Shown here: piece by piece, positions 21,440-32,151 of the stretch
Position numbering within the stretch: the stretch's first letter is position 1
Layout of the letters: each line of letters begins with the position of its first letter
Origin: Cheiracanthium punctorium
Lineage: Eukaryota > Arthropoda > Arachnida > Araneae > Cheiracanthiidae
NCBI GenBank assembly: GCA_038373885.1
Contig: JAWZYV010013130.1
Span: forward strand, 620,001-684,000
DNA length: 64,000 nt
Reading direction: 5' to 3'
Notes under the pieces: generated by a model
Seen by the model: the letters and a program-made list of their open reading frames with translations, nothing else
The model's database searches: none
What the model was told of the DNA's origin: nothing
Made by a program: the position numbers and the translations under genes

Positions 21440-22200
21440 TTTTTAAACAGAATAATACTTCGAGCAAAAGCAGCAGAGGAAAACAAAGGTTTAAGAACAC
21501 TGCCATAGAAAAACGCAATAATAGACCCTACGTGCATTCGATACCAACCGACAGAAGAAAATACCAGTTTAGGAACACAGTTAAAGAAAAATATCACAAC
21601 ATAGACATTCTCACGATTCAAACAATACGGGAAAATATTTTAAGAAAACAGTGAAAGAATAATAGTTCAACACGGACACTTCCTGGATGCTAACCTGATA
21701 TCCAGACGGAACAACGGTTTAAGAACACGGGTATGTAATACCACAAAGAAACAAACACTGGCTGCAAATGGTTTAAGAACAAAATAAAAGAATAACAAAT
21801 GGACACTCCGTGGATTCTAACCCAACCTCAAGACGGAGCAAGGGTTTAACACGGGGGTGGAACACCACAAAGAAATAGACCCTGGCTGCAATCATTCCCA
21901 AACAATAGACAGAACTTGCAGTTTAAAAATACGGATAGAGAATAATAATTCGAACCCTACCAGCAGACGAAATCAACGCTTAAGAACACTGTGATAGAAA
22001 AACGCTAAAAAAAATTTTACACTACCTGCATTTGAACCCAACAATCGGAGGAAAACATCAGTTGAAGAACACAGTTAAAGTATAATACTAGACTATGGAC
22101 ATTCCCCCCATTCAAACCCAAACTCCAGACGGAACAATGGTATAAGAAAAGAGTTAAAGAATAATACTACAACATGGACACTTCCTGGATTCTAAATAAT
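21440..22200. repeat. Degenerate tandem array, period about 75 bp, about 10 units
   Basis: Units share CCAGACGGAACAA then GGTTTAAGAACACAGTTAAA and GAATAATACTAC, then ACATGGACACTTCCTGGATT. The TTTAAGAACAC-like core recurs near 21489, 21564, 21636, 21716, 21769, 21843, 21921, 21978, 22063 and 22139. Spacing varies from 53 to 84. The array ends immediately before the endonuclease-like fragment at 22205. Confidence 0.75.
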
Positions 22201-22204
22201 TATG

Positions 22205-22502
22205 ATGAATTACCGATGATTCTTACGAGATTTTGACGACTCTTAGAGATTTTGATGTTAGTTTTCGCTATCAAGAATCTCAGCCGTCAGTTGATTTTTT
22301 AAAAGAAAAATATGATCTAACTATGAATACTTCTCGACTTCAATCAGCAACGTGTTTCGGTACAACGATAGATGCTGTATTTTCAAGAAAATTAGCAAAT
22401 TTAGAGAGTAAAATTTATGTTTCACATTATAGTTACCACATACCTATAATTTCATTCATAAAAAATTATGATGACATTCAAGTTCCTATTTCCAATGAAT
22501 AA
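22205..22502 (+). pseudogene. Fragment of an endonuclease/exonuclease/phosphatase-type domain
   Basis: The open stretch reads LRDFDVSF (in place of the GDFN motif), then FLKEKYDLTMN, then FGTTIDAVFSRKL and SHYSYHIPIISFI (in place of SDH-x-PI), ending in a stop at 22500. This spacing resembles the C-terminal half of an EEP nuclease, as found fused to PIF1-like helicases in some arthropod and Helentron-type mobile elements. The catalytic Asn and His/Asp positions are altered and there is no upstream half, so it is a relic. The element source is inferred. Confidence 0.5.
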
Positions 22503-22639
22503 TATGAATATAACATTTATATAATCTTTGTAAAGTACATGAATAATAAATATAATTAAATTATAATATGATATTTATTTTATGTTTAATAATTTCAGTG
22601 ATATTTGTCGTAAACGTCAAAGAAGTTTTACTTCAATCG

Positions 22640-22915
22640 CGCGTAAAGATTACACGCACACACTTTTTTTTTTTTTTTGAGCTCTTTAACAGCTTTTATT
22701 CGTGCGCCATCAGTTGGATATTTACCATCAAACTGGGTATGTTTGATAGTGAAGTGTCTCTCAAAATTTGACTTCTTATTGTGTGTGAGTTTTTCGTGGC
22801 GAACAAGACAAGTCGGAAGGCCACCTGTGTTGCATATGAATGCAAACGACTCCGTCCAATCCTGATTGAATGCTCGGTGTTCCTCTTCAGTTCTCTTTAT
22901 TGTACCAGATATCAT
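22640..22915 (-). pseudogene. hAT transposase N-terminus with BED-like zinc finger
   Basis: Minus-strand frame: FNQDWTESFAFICNTGGLP, then TCLVRHEKLTHNKKSNFERH and FTIKHTQFDGKYP. This is the N-terminal finger of the BED-type hAT group, with the second Cys of the C-x2-C pair changed to Arg. The frame ends in a Lys run over a T-tract (22668-22679) where the foreign insert begins. It belongs with the pieces at 19550-20800. Confidence 0.7.
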
Positions 22916-23466
22916 TCTGGCGTCGAAGTTGAATAAACGGATTTTTAAAATATTACTTAGCTATCTAAAACCACAAATAATTTATTTACCATTATTACTT
23001 AGTTAACACTATCCTCATACATGTAATACAATTCTGTTACTGATTTTATTATATTATACGCGTATGTACCTTTGAGAAGATAATTCTCTTCTAATTCGCA
23101 TTCTTCTTGAAACAACAAGCATATACGCAGAAAAGCCGCAAGCGATTAAATTAACACACATGCAACGTAACGTCGACCGCGCTATCTGAGGATGGCTGAC
23201 TGACATTTGGATGAGACAGAAATGGAATACAATTGGCTGAAAGATAAACATGGTCACTAAGTCTCATCTCGAAGAACAAAACAATAGTTCATATTCATCT
23301 CATTACGGTCATGTTAAGCAGCGATTTGTAATGAGCGATTATGAAAATAGAAGCTATTGAGAAATTAGGTACTTAAAAATTTATTTTCTTATTTTTTAAA
23401 GGTTTTGATAATAAATTGTAATTTTTTTCGCATGGAACTGGAGAGCCGCAACTTTTCATCAAAAGA

Positions 23467-23505
23467 GCAACCTGCGGCTCCCGAGCCGCAGGTTGCCGAC
23501 CCCTG
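23467..23505. repeat. Terminal hairpin of hAT-like end
   Basis: GCAACCTGCGGCTC and GAGCCGCAGGTTGC form a perfect 14-bp inverted repeat separated by two bases (23467-23496). It lies just inside the terminus GGTTGCCGACCCCTG ending at 23505. Confidence 0.85.
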
Positions 23506-23543
23506 TGCTAGGACTCCGTTCAACGCTTAATGAGGACTGCAAG

Positions 23544-24225
23544 TAGGGTTGCCGACCCGGGATGTCTCGTTTCTAGGACACTAGCGGACACTTCCCGCGA
23601 AAAGTGAAGTGAGTAGATTTCAAATATTAAGCTTTTTCCTAAATAAATAGAATCTCAGCAGAAGTGTGATTGTCAATTTTTTTTCTTCAGAAGTAGGTAA
23701 TATTGTGATTTCAGTAAAAGTAGTTTAATATATCTCAAGTTTTTTTCCAAATAATTTAATTATAATAATCTCAGTAGAAGATATGATTTCAGACTATTTC
23801 TCTTATAGGTATATTAATGATACTTACTTATGGGTTGTTTTAGCCTATTTTTTAAAAGCCAAAGTAAAAAGTTTTGTTTTTATTTGTGAAAGGAGATTAT
23901 AAAAATTTAATTTGATTTAATTGGAAAGGATTGTACTATTTGTTTCGATTATAAACAAGACAAATAGGCGGCTATAATTATTCTGAATTTTCATTAATTT
24001 ACCTGATTGATGGTTTTAACTTTTGTTAACTATGTTGCATGCATAATTATAAAGTAGTAGGCATGATATTCCATAAAACTATTTAAAATGTAAAAATTAA
24101 ATTGGTTCTAATTGTGTTTCTAGCCTTCCTGTAATAAATAAGCTGGATCCCACTTTTTTTTAGCCCCGTCCCACATTTTAATCGCGAAAGTCCCGTAAAT
24201 CCGTGTTTAAAAGTTGGCAAGCCTG
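23544..24225. mobile_element. hAT-like MITE with 8-bp target duplication
   Basis: The left end TAGGGTTGCCGACCC and the right end GTTGGCAAGCCTG are imperfect inverted repeats. The octamers ACTGCAAG (23536-23543) and ACTGCCAG (24226-24233) match at 7 of 8. 682 bp, AT-rich interior, no coding sequence. Confidence 0.75.
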
Positions 24226-24332
24226 ACTGCCAGGCAACGTGTGCGGAAATAGTGTATGGCATTACATGAAAGCTATCTAAAACCAACTATACCAAACCAC
24301 TATTGCACTAACTGTGTTTGTGCATGAAGACT

Positions 24333-24560
24333 TGCAACTTCTCAAAAAAAAAAAAAAAAGTATCAGTGTATAAGTGAAATTTCCTATTTTAGATTTTGCG
24401 AGTATTTATTTAGCTTTTGCAAAACACAATTCAACAGAAATATGAAAAATTGTAATTTTGCATCTCTTTATTCATATTTCATAATAAATAATTTTTAGTA
24501 TACGAAACCAACGTAGAAAGAAGTTCGACTTTTACTCGAATACTTTTTTTGAGAGGGTGT
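24333..24560 (-). mobile_element. Tc1/mariner-like MITE, family G (copy 1)
   Basis: The ends CTTCTCAAAAAAAA...AAGTAT and ACTCGAATACTTTTTTTG then AGAGGGTGT pair as inverted repeats. The body (ACCAACGTAG, TAAATAATTTTTAGTATACG) matches the reverse of 46031-46237. The exact ends and TA duplication are eroded here. Confidence 0.6.
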
Positions 24561-24969
24561 TCAAAACTCTTCGCATATATTCCTCAGATGCGATGCATCA
24601 AGAACTTCCCTCGCACCTCGCACCCAATTATACGGGTCACCATAAGGTCCCGGATAGAGATTCCAAAACCTTCAACATTATGGTAAACAACAAGGAGGCA
24701 GTTATCAACATAAACCGCCTCAAGCCAACTTTTATCTGGGTACAAGAACACTCGGAAACTTCCAGGTAGCCGTTTAATGTTTCTAAAAAACATATCCTCA
24801 GGTACCCTTTTTCGTCACATCAGACTGTAGTGCGCATATGCCCAGAATTATCCTAGTAACTGAGAGTTTCGTCACTGTACCTCCAGCTGTCACTACCTGC
24901 TCAGGTCGCAGAGTTCTCTTCAATTCAAATACCTGTAAATCTTTCTTTGTCACCTAAGGGGGGGAAAAC
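24561..24969 (+). pseudogene. gypsy Pol C-terminus and purine tract
   Basis: The frame reads LPSHLAPNYTGHHKVPDRD, SKTFNIMVNNKEAVININRL and KPTFI. That is the post-integrase tail of Ty3/gypsy Pol, where a short beta-barrel ends in the I-x-RLKPA/TF signature. After a stop a second stretch reads TCSGRRVLF, also usual for this tail. A G-run followed by AAAA (24958-24969) is a good polypurine tract directly before TGTGGTGACG. The upstream pol has been cut off at the family G MITE. Confidence 0.75.
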
Positions 24970-24970
24970 T

Positions 24971-25400
24971 GTGGTGACGCTAGCACAGCCACACTCTGAC
25001 ACTTTTTCGCCGGGCTGTAAGGTTGTCTAGTAGTACGAATATGTGTAATTTCAATGTTTCATGTAATGTCCAAACGTTTATTGTAATGAATGTTAATTGT
25101 AATGTCCGAATGTTTAATAAATTCATGTTTAAATAAATTAATACTAGTCGTAGTATAGTAGAATATGACCCAGTGTATCCTTCATTTTGAAACGATACAT
25201 CTGGGGGTGCCAATCTAGACACTGATCTTTCATATGGACTTGGCTAAAAATTAAGACATCCCGAGTCAAGTCGGTCTGCCGTTAGGGCTCAATAAAATAG
25301 AAGCCACTCAATTTAGCCAATCGCCGTCCTATATGGAGCATCTGGCGTCGTCATTATTCTTATGTCAGACAGTAAACCCTTAAAGCGATATCAAAAAAAT
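24971..25400 (+). mobile_element. gypsy 3' LTR (plus strand), right border unclear
   Basis: Begins TGTGGTGACGCTAGCAC immediately after the purine tract. It contains TTTAATAAATTCATG and GGGCTCAATAAAATAGAAGC as possible polyadenylation areas. The terminal CA and the target duplication were not identified; the end is placed before the TATATA run near 25410. Confidence 0.55.
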
Positions 25401-25639
25401 AATATTACGTATATATATATAGAGTGCCGCAATTGGTATGTTGGTGTAGGCCGCATCACTTGGAGAAATGTTGCTCTCTATGAAACTTTTTTGAGCGGGT
25501 GATGCGCCGTTCCACTTATGAGCTCCATGGTTCCGCTAATGTTTACACCTAGTTGTTGCCATTCGCAGAATTGAAATATCGTTGATTTTAGTACCACATA
25601 CATTAGTGTAATATATGTATGCTCGGGTTTGTCTCTGAA

Positions 25640-26532
25640 AAGTGCGGTATAGATAGAAAGTTCGAGTAAACAGTCCAGTTGACAGGACGAAACACAAATT
25701 TTATTGATTCAGAACTTCGTCCAACAATCTGCTATACACAATTCGCAGGCATTAGCATCCAGTAACTTGATTTATAACAGTGAGCTTATTATCGGACCTT
25801 TTTCAGATTCTGTATTTCTCAGACAACAAAATCCTTCCGTAGGGTAAAATTCACTGGAAATTCTTAAGGAAAACTGACATCCGTTCCTCAGTATATATCA
25901 ATGAAGAATTCACAAATACCTTTCAAAAAAAAAGCGAAAGGTCGCTTATAAAGCACACAATTCAACGAAACACGCCTTCTCACGCCTTCGCTAACGTTTC
26001 TCTGCTAGGAGAGACAGCTGAGAAACTAGAACAACTGAACTCCCGGGCGTGATCTGTCCCTCCTTAAACGGTCTGTCCGAAATTTCTAGCAGTATTTCGA
26101 GACTCTATCTCCAGCAAAACCCCCAGTCAGTCGCGAACCTTTATTGTGTAACAGAAATGCATTTGAGTAATACTAGGCTACTGCATAATACTAATGCAGG
26201 GAAACAAACATTACAGGCCCCATCAATAAAATCGTGCCAACTGTCCTAAATGTCGTCAAGCATGCCGTATTTTTGGCGAAATATCGCCATATTTCGCAAC
26301 AAAAATAAGTCCCCAAAACTGAAGTCAGCTAAGCGAGAGCACCAATATTTCTCGAGAATTCGAGAAAACCCTATGTTAAACAATGAGGATACCCAAAATC
26401 CCTATCTCGTGTTCCAGTTAACCGATCTTCATGCAACAAAATGCACATTTTAACTACTTGACCAGTAGAATACAAATTTTAGACTATATATAATCCTTTA
26501 AGGGCAAATCAAGTCACTTCTTCGTAACACTT
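25640..26532 (-). mobile_element. gypsy LTR (minus strand), 3' LTR of the element with pol at 29819-31740
   Basis: On the minus strand it begins TGTTACGAAGAAGTGACTTG (26532 downward), a start typical of many gypsy LTRs. It aligns through to GACAGGACGAAACACAAATT near 25680 with the LTRs at 39452-40110 and 38392-39437. Purine-rich GGAAAGTTGAAAG precedes it on the minus strand, as a polypurine tract should. Confidence 0.75.
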
Positions 26533-26667
26533 TCAACTTTCCAAGAACTGCATCTCCCGGCAGTACAATCCCCATTTAGGAGGCCGCACAAATATTTATA
26601 ATACAACATTTAACAATAGATCTTAAGATCTTAACAACATAATTAAAGCAAGCAATCAATAAACACA

Positions 26668-29097
26668 GGGTCATTCCACGTCAAATCAAACACAAAACTG
26701 GAGAAAGTTCACCACACCAACTTAGATTTTCCTCAAATTTCATATAGAGGATTTATGGGCTAAGATATCAACAAATCTCAATTTTGAAGGTTCTACGATG
26801 ATTAATTACAGAGAAATTAATTATGCAAATTTTTAAGTTTTCTGCAAGACGCACCAACTTTTTTCTCAATTCCTTAAATAACTCCTTACCTGTAAAAGTT
26901 ACTGAAGTGAAAATTTGTTTACAGGAGTAACTTTTTACGCTGATTCCAAAAATGTTATCGAAATTTGTGTATCTTCTATAGTTTATGCATGAGCACTGCA
27001 TTTGCTAAAAAACATCATGAATTTTTTTCGGCATGTCTGATCACAGACACATGTTTTAAATTTTTATATGTTGTTAAGATAGAATAACCCTACATTCCAA
27101 AAAAATTTCATCTTGGCTTTCTGCTCAGGAGCCGAGAAAAAAAAAATGTATGTATGTGCCTATATATGAGGAGTTTCATATGCAACATTTATACTGAAGA
27201 TGAAAATATTTAGAAGCGTTAGTCAATTTTATTATGTCTTTTAAATTGATATCAGAAATTTAACTACAACTCCGGGTACTTGCAAAAACTAGAAAATACA
27301 TCAAAGTGCTTGCATCGGAAAACGTAAAACAAACAAACAACAAAAAATGCATATCACACACAGTGTTGAATTAAAAAGAATTCTAAAGTTAAAAATTTGA
27401 ATTACTTTTAATTTAACCTTAATGTTTTTGGCAGTCATCCATCAGTCAATAAATCTTTAGAATTCTGTATGACATTCAAGTCAATAGAAGGAACAAAGTT
27501 TATTGAAAGAATTGAATTCCTGTAAGTTACAGTACTTATTTACCTTTAACAGAATGCCAACAAAATTGTGCTTCGGCTAGTTTTGTGGATGGATACAGCA
27601 ATTTGAAATAGGTTTTACTGTATACTGTATTAAATTTTTATTGTTACAACAAGTAGCATAGGAAGGAACTTTGTCAAATTGCACATTTGGTGATATATTG
27701 CAGAATAAATGCCATGTAACCAGTTATTCACGGCAAACTTTTACGTCTGCCCTCCTAGGAGGATTATATTCGAAATGTTCTGAAATCGATTTTTAGGCAT
27801 TCTTGAGTGTTGTGTATTTTACAGCAAGAATTTTATCGATATCTCTTTTCTTCTTTGAGATCCCACAAAATATGTGAAAACAAAATTTTGGGCTTTATCC
27901 TCCATAAATTACGAATTTTGGAAAATACACTCTAATCTAGAACCTACGCTATAAAATCCCACTCGTGCTAAATTTCGTGTTATTAGCTTCAGCAGTTTTG
28001 GCTAGGCAAAATATTGACATACGGTAAACAGATAAAACTTTCCGGTAGACCTAATATATATATACATATATATGCTTTATTAAACATTGTTCTTTCTTTT
28101 GAGTTCAATATCCTACAGCAGGGGCGTAGCCAGATACTTTTCACGGGGGGGAGGGGGTTACGACTACTACAACTCATATATATGTATACGTGTGTGTGAT
28201 AATGTAGTGAAGAACATGCATTTTGTATGGCAAAAATTTCTCATGGGGGAGGGTTATGACCCCCCTAACCCCCCTCTCTTGGCTACGACCCTGTCCTACA
28301 GAATTCCAAACATTTATTGGTTGATGAATGACTGCCAAAAACAACAGGGTTAAATTAAAAATAATTCTAAAATTTAACTTTAGAATTCTTTTTAATTTAA
28401 CATTGTTTTACATGCATGTTTTGTTGTTTGTTTGTTTTACGTTTTCCGATGAAGAACTTTGACATATTTTCTAATTTTTGCAAATGCCTGGAGTAGTTGT
28501 TAAACATCTGATATCAATTTAAAAGGCATAGGAAAATTGACTGACGCTTCTGAATTTTCTCATCTTCAGTATAAATGTTGCAGATGAAAATCCTCATATA
28601 TAGGCATACAATAGGAATACAACATACAATTTTTTTCCCCTGCTCCTGAGCAGAAAGCCAAGATGAAATTTTTTTGGAATGTAGGGTTATTCCATCTTAA
28701 CAACATATAAAAATTTAAAACATGTGTCTGTGATCAGACATGCGGAAAAAAATTCATGATGTTTTTTAGCAAATGCAGTGCTCATGCATAAACTATAGAA
28801 GATATGCAAATTTCGATAACATTTTTGGAATCAGCGTAAAAATTTTCTTCTAGAAACAAATTTTCACTTCAGTCACTTTTACAGGTAAGAAGTTATTTAA
28901 GGAATTGAGAAAAAAGTTGGCGCATCTTGCAGAAAACTTAGAAATTTGCATAATTAATTTCTCGGTAATTAATTATCGTAGAACCTTCAAAATTCAGATT
29001 TGTTGATGTCTTAGCCTATAAATCATCTATATAAAATTTGAGAAAAATCCGAGTTGGTGTGGTGAACTGCACTGTTTGATCTGACGTGGAATGACCC
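26668..29097 (-). mobile_element. Family F long-TIR element, copy 2 (inverted)
   Basis: 2430 bp from GGGTCATTCCACGTC to GACGTGGAATGACCC. CACA lies on both sides (26664-26667 and 29098-29101). The homologous uninterrupted gypsy sequence at about 40230-40270 supports a short target duplication at this point. The arm order is the reverse of copies 1 and 3. It contains the hAT-like MITE at 28119-28293. It shares with copy 3 a private ATAGGAATACAACATACA insertion near 28610. Confidence 0.9.
28119..28293 (-). mobile_element. hAT-like MITE inside family F copy 2
   Basis: Same element as 15506-15680, in reverse orientation. It is flanked by a perfect octamer, TCCTACAG, at 28111-28118 and 28294-28301. 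Confidence 0.9.
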
Positions 29098-29130
29098 CAC
29101 AACAAACAAATACACATTAATAAATAAATA

Positions 29131-29385
29131 GGGGATCTCATGGCTGCGAGGGTTTGCGCACCCATCTCTGCCAGCCGCCTGCGAGCGGTGAGGTCTCGGG
29201 TTCGAATCCCGTTAACCCATGGTTGTCATTTCCACCCCCTTCTTCTGTGTTTGTACATCTGTTGTGCTCTCTGTTATTAATAAATGTTGTATGGAATTCA
29301 TAAATGTCAAAACGGATATTCAGGGGTATAAGACCATCCTCGAGATTACAGTCAGAAACCTCAAGAACAATTCTCAATTCAAACA
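29131..29385 (+). mobile_element. tRNA-derived SINE (family S2), plus copy
   Basis: Head GGGGATCTCATGGCTGCGAG, B box GGTTCGAATCC in the stem TCGGG/CCCGT near 29200, body as in 15073-15334, and tail CAAACAAATAAATAAAT. It sits in an AAAT-rich stretch of the gypsy internal region, so its target duplication cannot be delimited. The uninterrupted homologue is at 40258-40285. Confidence 0.88.
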
Positions 29386-29810
29386 AATAAATAAATAATA
29401 AGCATAATAAACGAATTCACATTTATAAACATAAATACAGTACAGATATGTTGACTGAACATGGGCAAGCACTGAGTAAAAGTCACTTGAAGGAACAGGA
29501 AGAGAAGAGAGAAACAGAGAGAGAGAGGAAAGAAACGAGAGAAGAAAGGGAAGAATTGCGCCATAGTGAACACGGTCTGATATTAAAATAATTAATTACA
29601 TCCGCGATGAATGGCTAGCCTGCCTTAAAGCACGACTATTGTTTTACAGTTAGGTGACTTACAAATGCGCACGACGACATCGTTCAGACTGTTTAAAACT
29701 GTGTAAGGACCACCCACGACGATTGCAGTTTGGGAGACAGGCCTTTCCGTCGAGTAGGATTACACCTTGTCACCTTCATTGAACTAGTAACCCGTAACCT
29801 TCCTGTCTTA
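29386..29810 (-). other. gypsy 3' internal region, non-coding
   Basis: Aligns to 40270-40545 (shared AGCACTGAGTAAAAG, a GGAAGAGAAGAGAGA tract, ATTACATCCGCG). It includes a long purine-rich stretch (29490-29555). It lies between pol and the 3' LTR in element sense. Confidence 0.6.
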
Positions 29811-31740
29811 GCGAGTCTTCATCTTCTCCGTGTTGGGGCTGATTCACTTAGCAAAATGGTGTAGGCTTCCAAACAACAGTGCCTCAAGATTTTCCATGTA
29901 CTCTTCTGGTGATAAAAACGTGCCTGGAGGGAGCACCCATCGGGGAGTCGACCGCGAAAGGGGTTTACAACTAGAATCCCCCGGGAGACACAGAACCACA
30001 ATAACCAGGACTTTTTCCTTTTTTTTTTTAAGCATAATGGCATGCAATACCGGAGAAATAGTGTTACAATGTCTGGAGAGCGACCAAACAGATCAGCAGG
30101 AAGATGAAGATCTCTACCTAATAGCATCTGGGAAGGTGTAAAGCCGGCAGTATCATGGATGGATGGCAGTCCTATATTTCAGCAGGAAGATGGGGGAGTT
30201 TCTTGTCCTAGTCCTCTTGATTCCCAGATACCAGAAGCGAGAGGTTGTTCGGAATAGTACGATTAAACCTCTCTACCATGCCGAGGGATTGTGGATGCAA
30301 AGGCGTAGTCTTGTTTTTGTCGATGCCGAGTAGTTGACATAATCCTTTAAAAACCGCAGAGGTAAAACTCGTTCCTTGGTCGCAATGATCTTACAGAGGG
30401 GTGCCATACTTGGAAACACATTCCTGCATCAATACCTCTTCTATGGTCGTAGCTTAGCTTATCGGGAACAGGATTCACTTCTGGTAATTTTGAGAAATAA
30501 TCTATTACAACTAGGATGTACGCCATATGAAGTACGTGGAAAAGGTCCCAGGATGTCGAGGGCAATTCTTACAAAAGGCACTCCTACATTATACCAGTGT
30601 AGTTTTCTTCAGCTCCCTTTCTTCGGGCCTTGACCGGCTGTACAGGCGTCACAAGATTGACATAACCTTTCAACATCATCCCGAGACCTAGTCCAGTAGA
30701 AGCGTTTGCAAACTTTCTAGTGTCTTCATTACGCTGAAATAGCCCCGAGTTGAGCTATTATGTAGCTCTTCTAGAACTCTCGGAATCCTCGACAGAGGGA
30801 ATACTAACTGCCATCGGCATAGATTGCCTTCGTCTGACTCCTATTTACTGTACAGGAACTCCATTTGTTAAATGAAACAAATCCCGCAAAGCTCAGTATT
30901 GCTTTGTTGCCGGACTACATGACGATATTTCTTGCCAGCTGGGCTTAACACTAGATTTTTCCATTAACCCCACAATAGGTTTAATGTTTGATGTCGGTAT
31001 CAGTTAACCAGTCGGCCTGGACTTGTTCGTCACTCCGGGGTCTTCAGAGGGAACAGATGATGTAACTTGGCGGACAATAGGATGGTTAGGATGATAATTT
31101 AGCTCAGCCCTTGAGCAATAGCGACAACTTTCTGCGCAGTAGTATCTGCCTCCTCGACAGAGCATCTCTGTTTCCATGAGATGCTCTTCTTCGATGACGT
31201 ATTTCTATGTCTTATTCTTGTAGTTTCTAAATCCACCTGGTTACTAAGCCTTCGGGTTCTTGCAGTTTAAAAGCCAGGTTAAAGAGGCATGGCCGGCTTG
31301 GAGCAGGAACCTTCGACCGTACAGATAATGATGGAAATGCTTCACGGACTTAACGACAGCCAGAAGTTCCTTTCTGGTAACAAGTAGTTACGTTTCGCCT
31401 TGGAAAGGCATTTGCTCCAGTAAGCAATGGCGTGTTCTTGACTATCTATCTCCAGGGACGAAACTCCTCCGACTTACTTCCATCGGTGCCCAAGATAAAT
31501 GGCTTGTCAAGATGAGGATACCAAATCCTGTTAAAGCCGTCTTTACTTGCTTAAATGCATCCTCACATTTAGTAGCACAGAAGAGTTTTTGTCTTATTTC
31601 AGTCAATTTCTGAAGCGGACTTTCAATGGGAGAAAAATCTCTCACGAATTTTCGATAGTAGGTATAAGAGTCCGACAAAACTTCGTAACTCATGAACATT
31701 TTCAGAACGACTTCAGTTTTTCACTTCAGACGTTTTTTAG
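29811..31740 (-). pseudogene. Ty3/gypsy Pol: RT end, RNase H, integrase; heavily frameshifted
   Basis: Minus strand, in order. The end of reverse transcriptase, TYYRKFVRDFSPIESPLQKL with CEDAFKQVKTAL (31560-31690). RNase H, with TRKELLAVVKSVKHFHHYLY then GHASLTWLL (31230-31400). Integrase, with ILVVIDYFSKLPEVNPVPDK (about 30500), HCDQGTSF (about 30380, catalytic Asp) and GMVERFNRT (about 30275, catalytic Glu). Last, MLLGRDLHLPADLFG near 30100. Numerous stops and shifts occur. The polymerase palm with YVDD and everything upstream (protease, gag) is missing; 31745 onward is another repeat. It would copy and integrate the element whose LTR is at 25640-26532. Confidence 0.85.
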
Positions 31741-31789
31741 GGATCGGTCCGAACTCCGTGGGCGGATACTTCCCAACGAACAAGCAGTG

Positions 31790-32150
31790 GCGGACCGAGC
31801 AGAACAGGCGCCCGGGGCAAGATCAGGGCCCGATTAACCTCTGAAGTGAGGGGAAGCTCAGTCTCATTTCGGGCCCCCTACCTCCCCTTTTTTGTTTTCT
31901 AAGTAAAGTTTTCTATGTTTCTATCAATAAATATCATTTCAAAATTCGGATATTAAAGTTCCCCCCCCCCCACATACATATTGGCATTTAAAACATTGTA
32001 CATTACACAGCGTTGAAAATAAGCAGTATCGCTTTGCAGTTTAAAATATAGGCGAGACGATACAATTGCACAAACTGCATCGAAAATCTGGCGATGCAAA
32101 AAAGAATAACCGAAACTTTCCAAAATGGCAAAGAATAACATTATTTTATT
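31790..32150 (+). mobile_element. Repeat fragment (GGGCCCGATTAACC...), no gene
   Basis: GTGGCGGACCGAGCAGAAC then GCGCCCGGGGCAAG, and GGCCCGATTAACCTCTGAAG then GGGGAAGCTCAGTCTCATTT. The latter resembles 43755-43800 (CTGAAGTTAGGAGAAGCTCA). A C-run lies at 31960-31970. It truncates the gypsy pol. Confidence 0.45.
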
Positions 32151-32151
32151 A

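Larger units (their letters stand above)
19500..23505 (-). mobile_element. hAT element (BED-finger type), split and decayed
   Basis: The transposase N-terminus lies at 22640-22915 and the core and C-terminal parts at 19550-20800, both on the minus strand. A terminal sequence, GGTTGCCGACCCCTG, ends at 23505, next to a hairpin. About 1.8 kb of foreign sequence (about 20830-22640) separates the coding parts. The opposite terminus is not found, so the low-coordinate border is approximate. Confidence 0.6.

Noticed and set aside
21440..22200. CRISPR-like array
   Set aside because: Units are diverged throughout with no constant repeat and variable spacer pattern, and the DNA is eukaryotic; a degenerate tandem array explains it.
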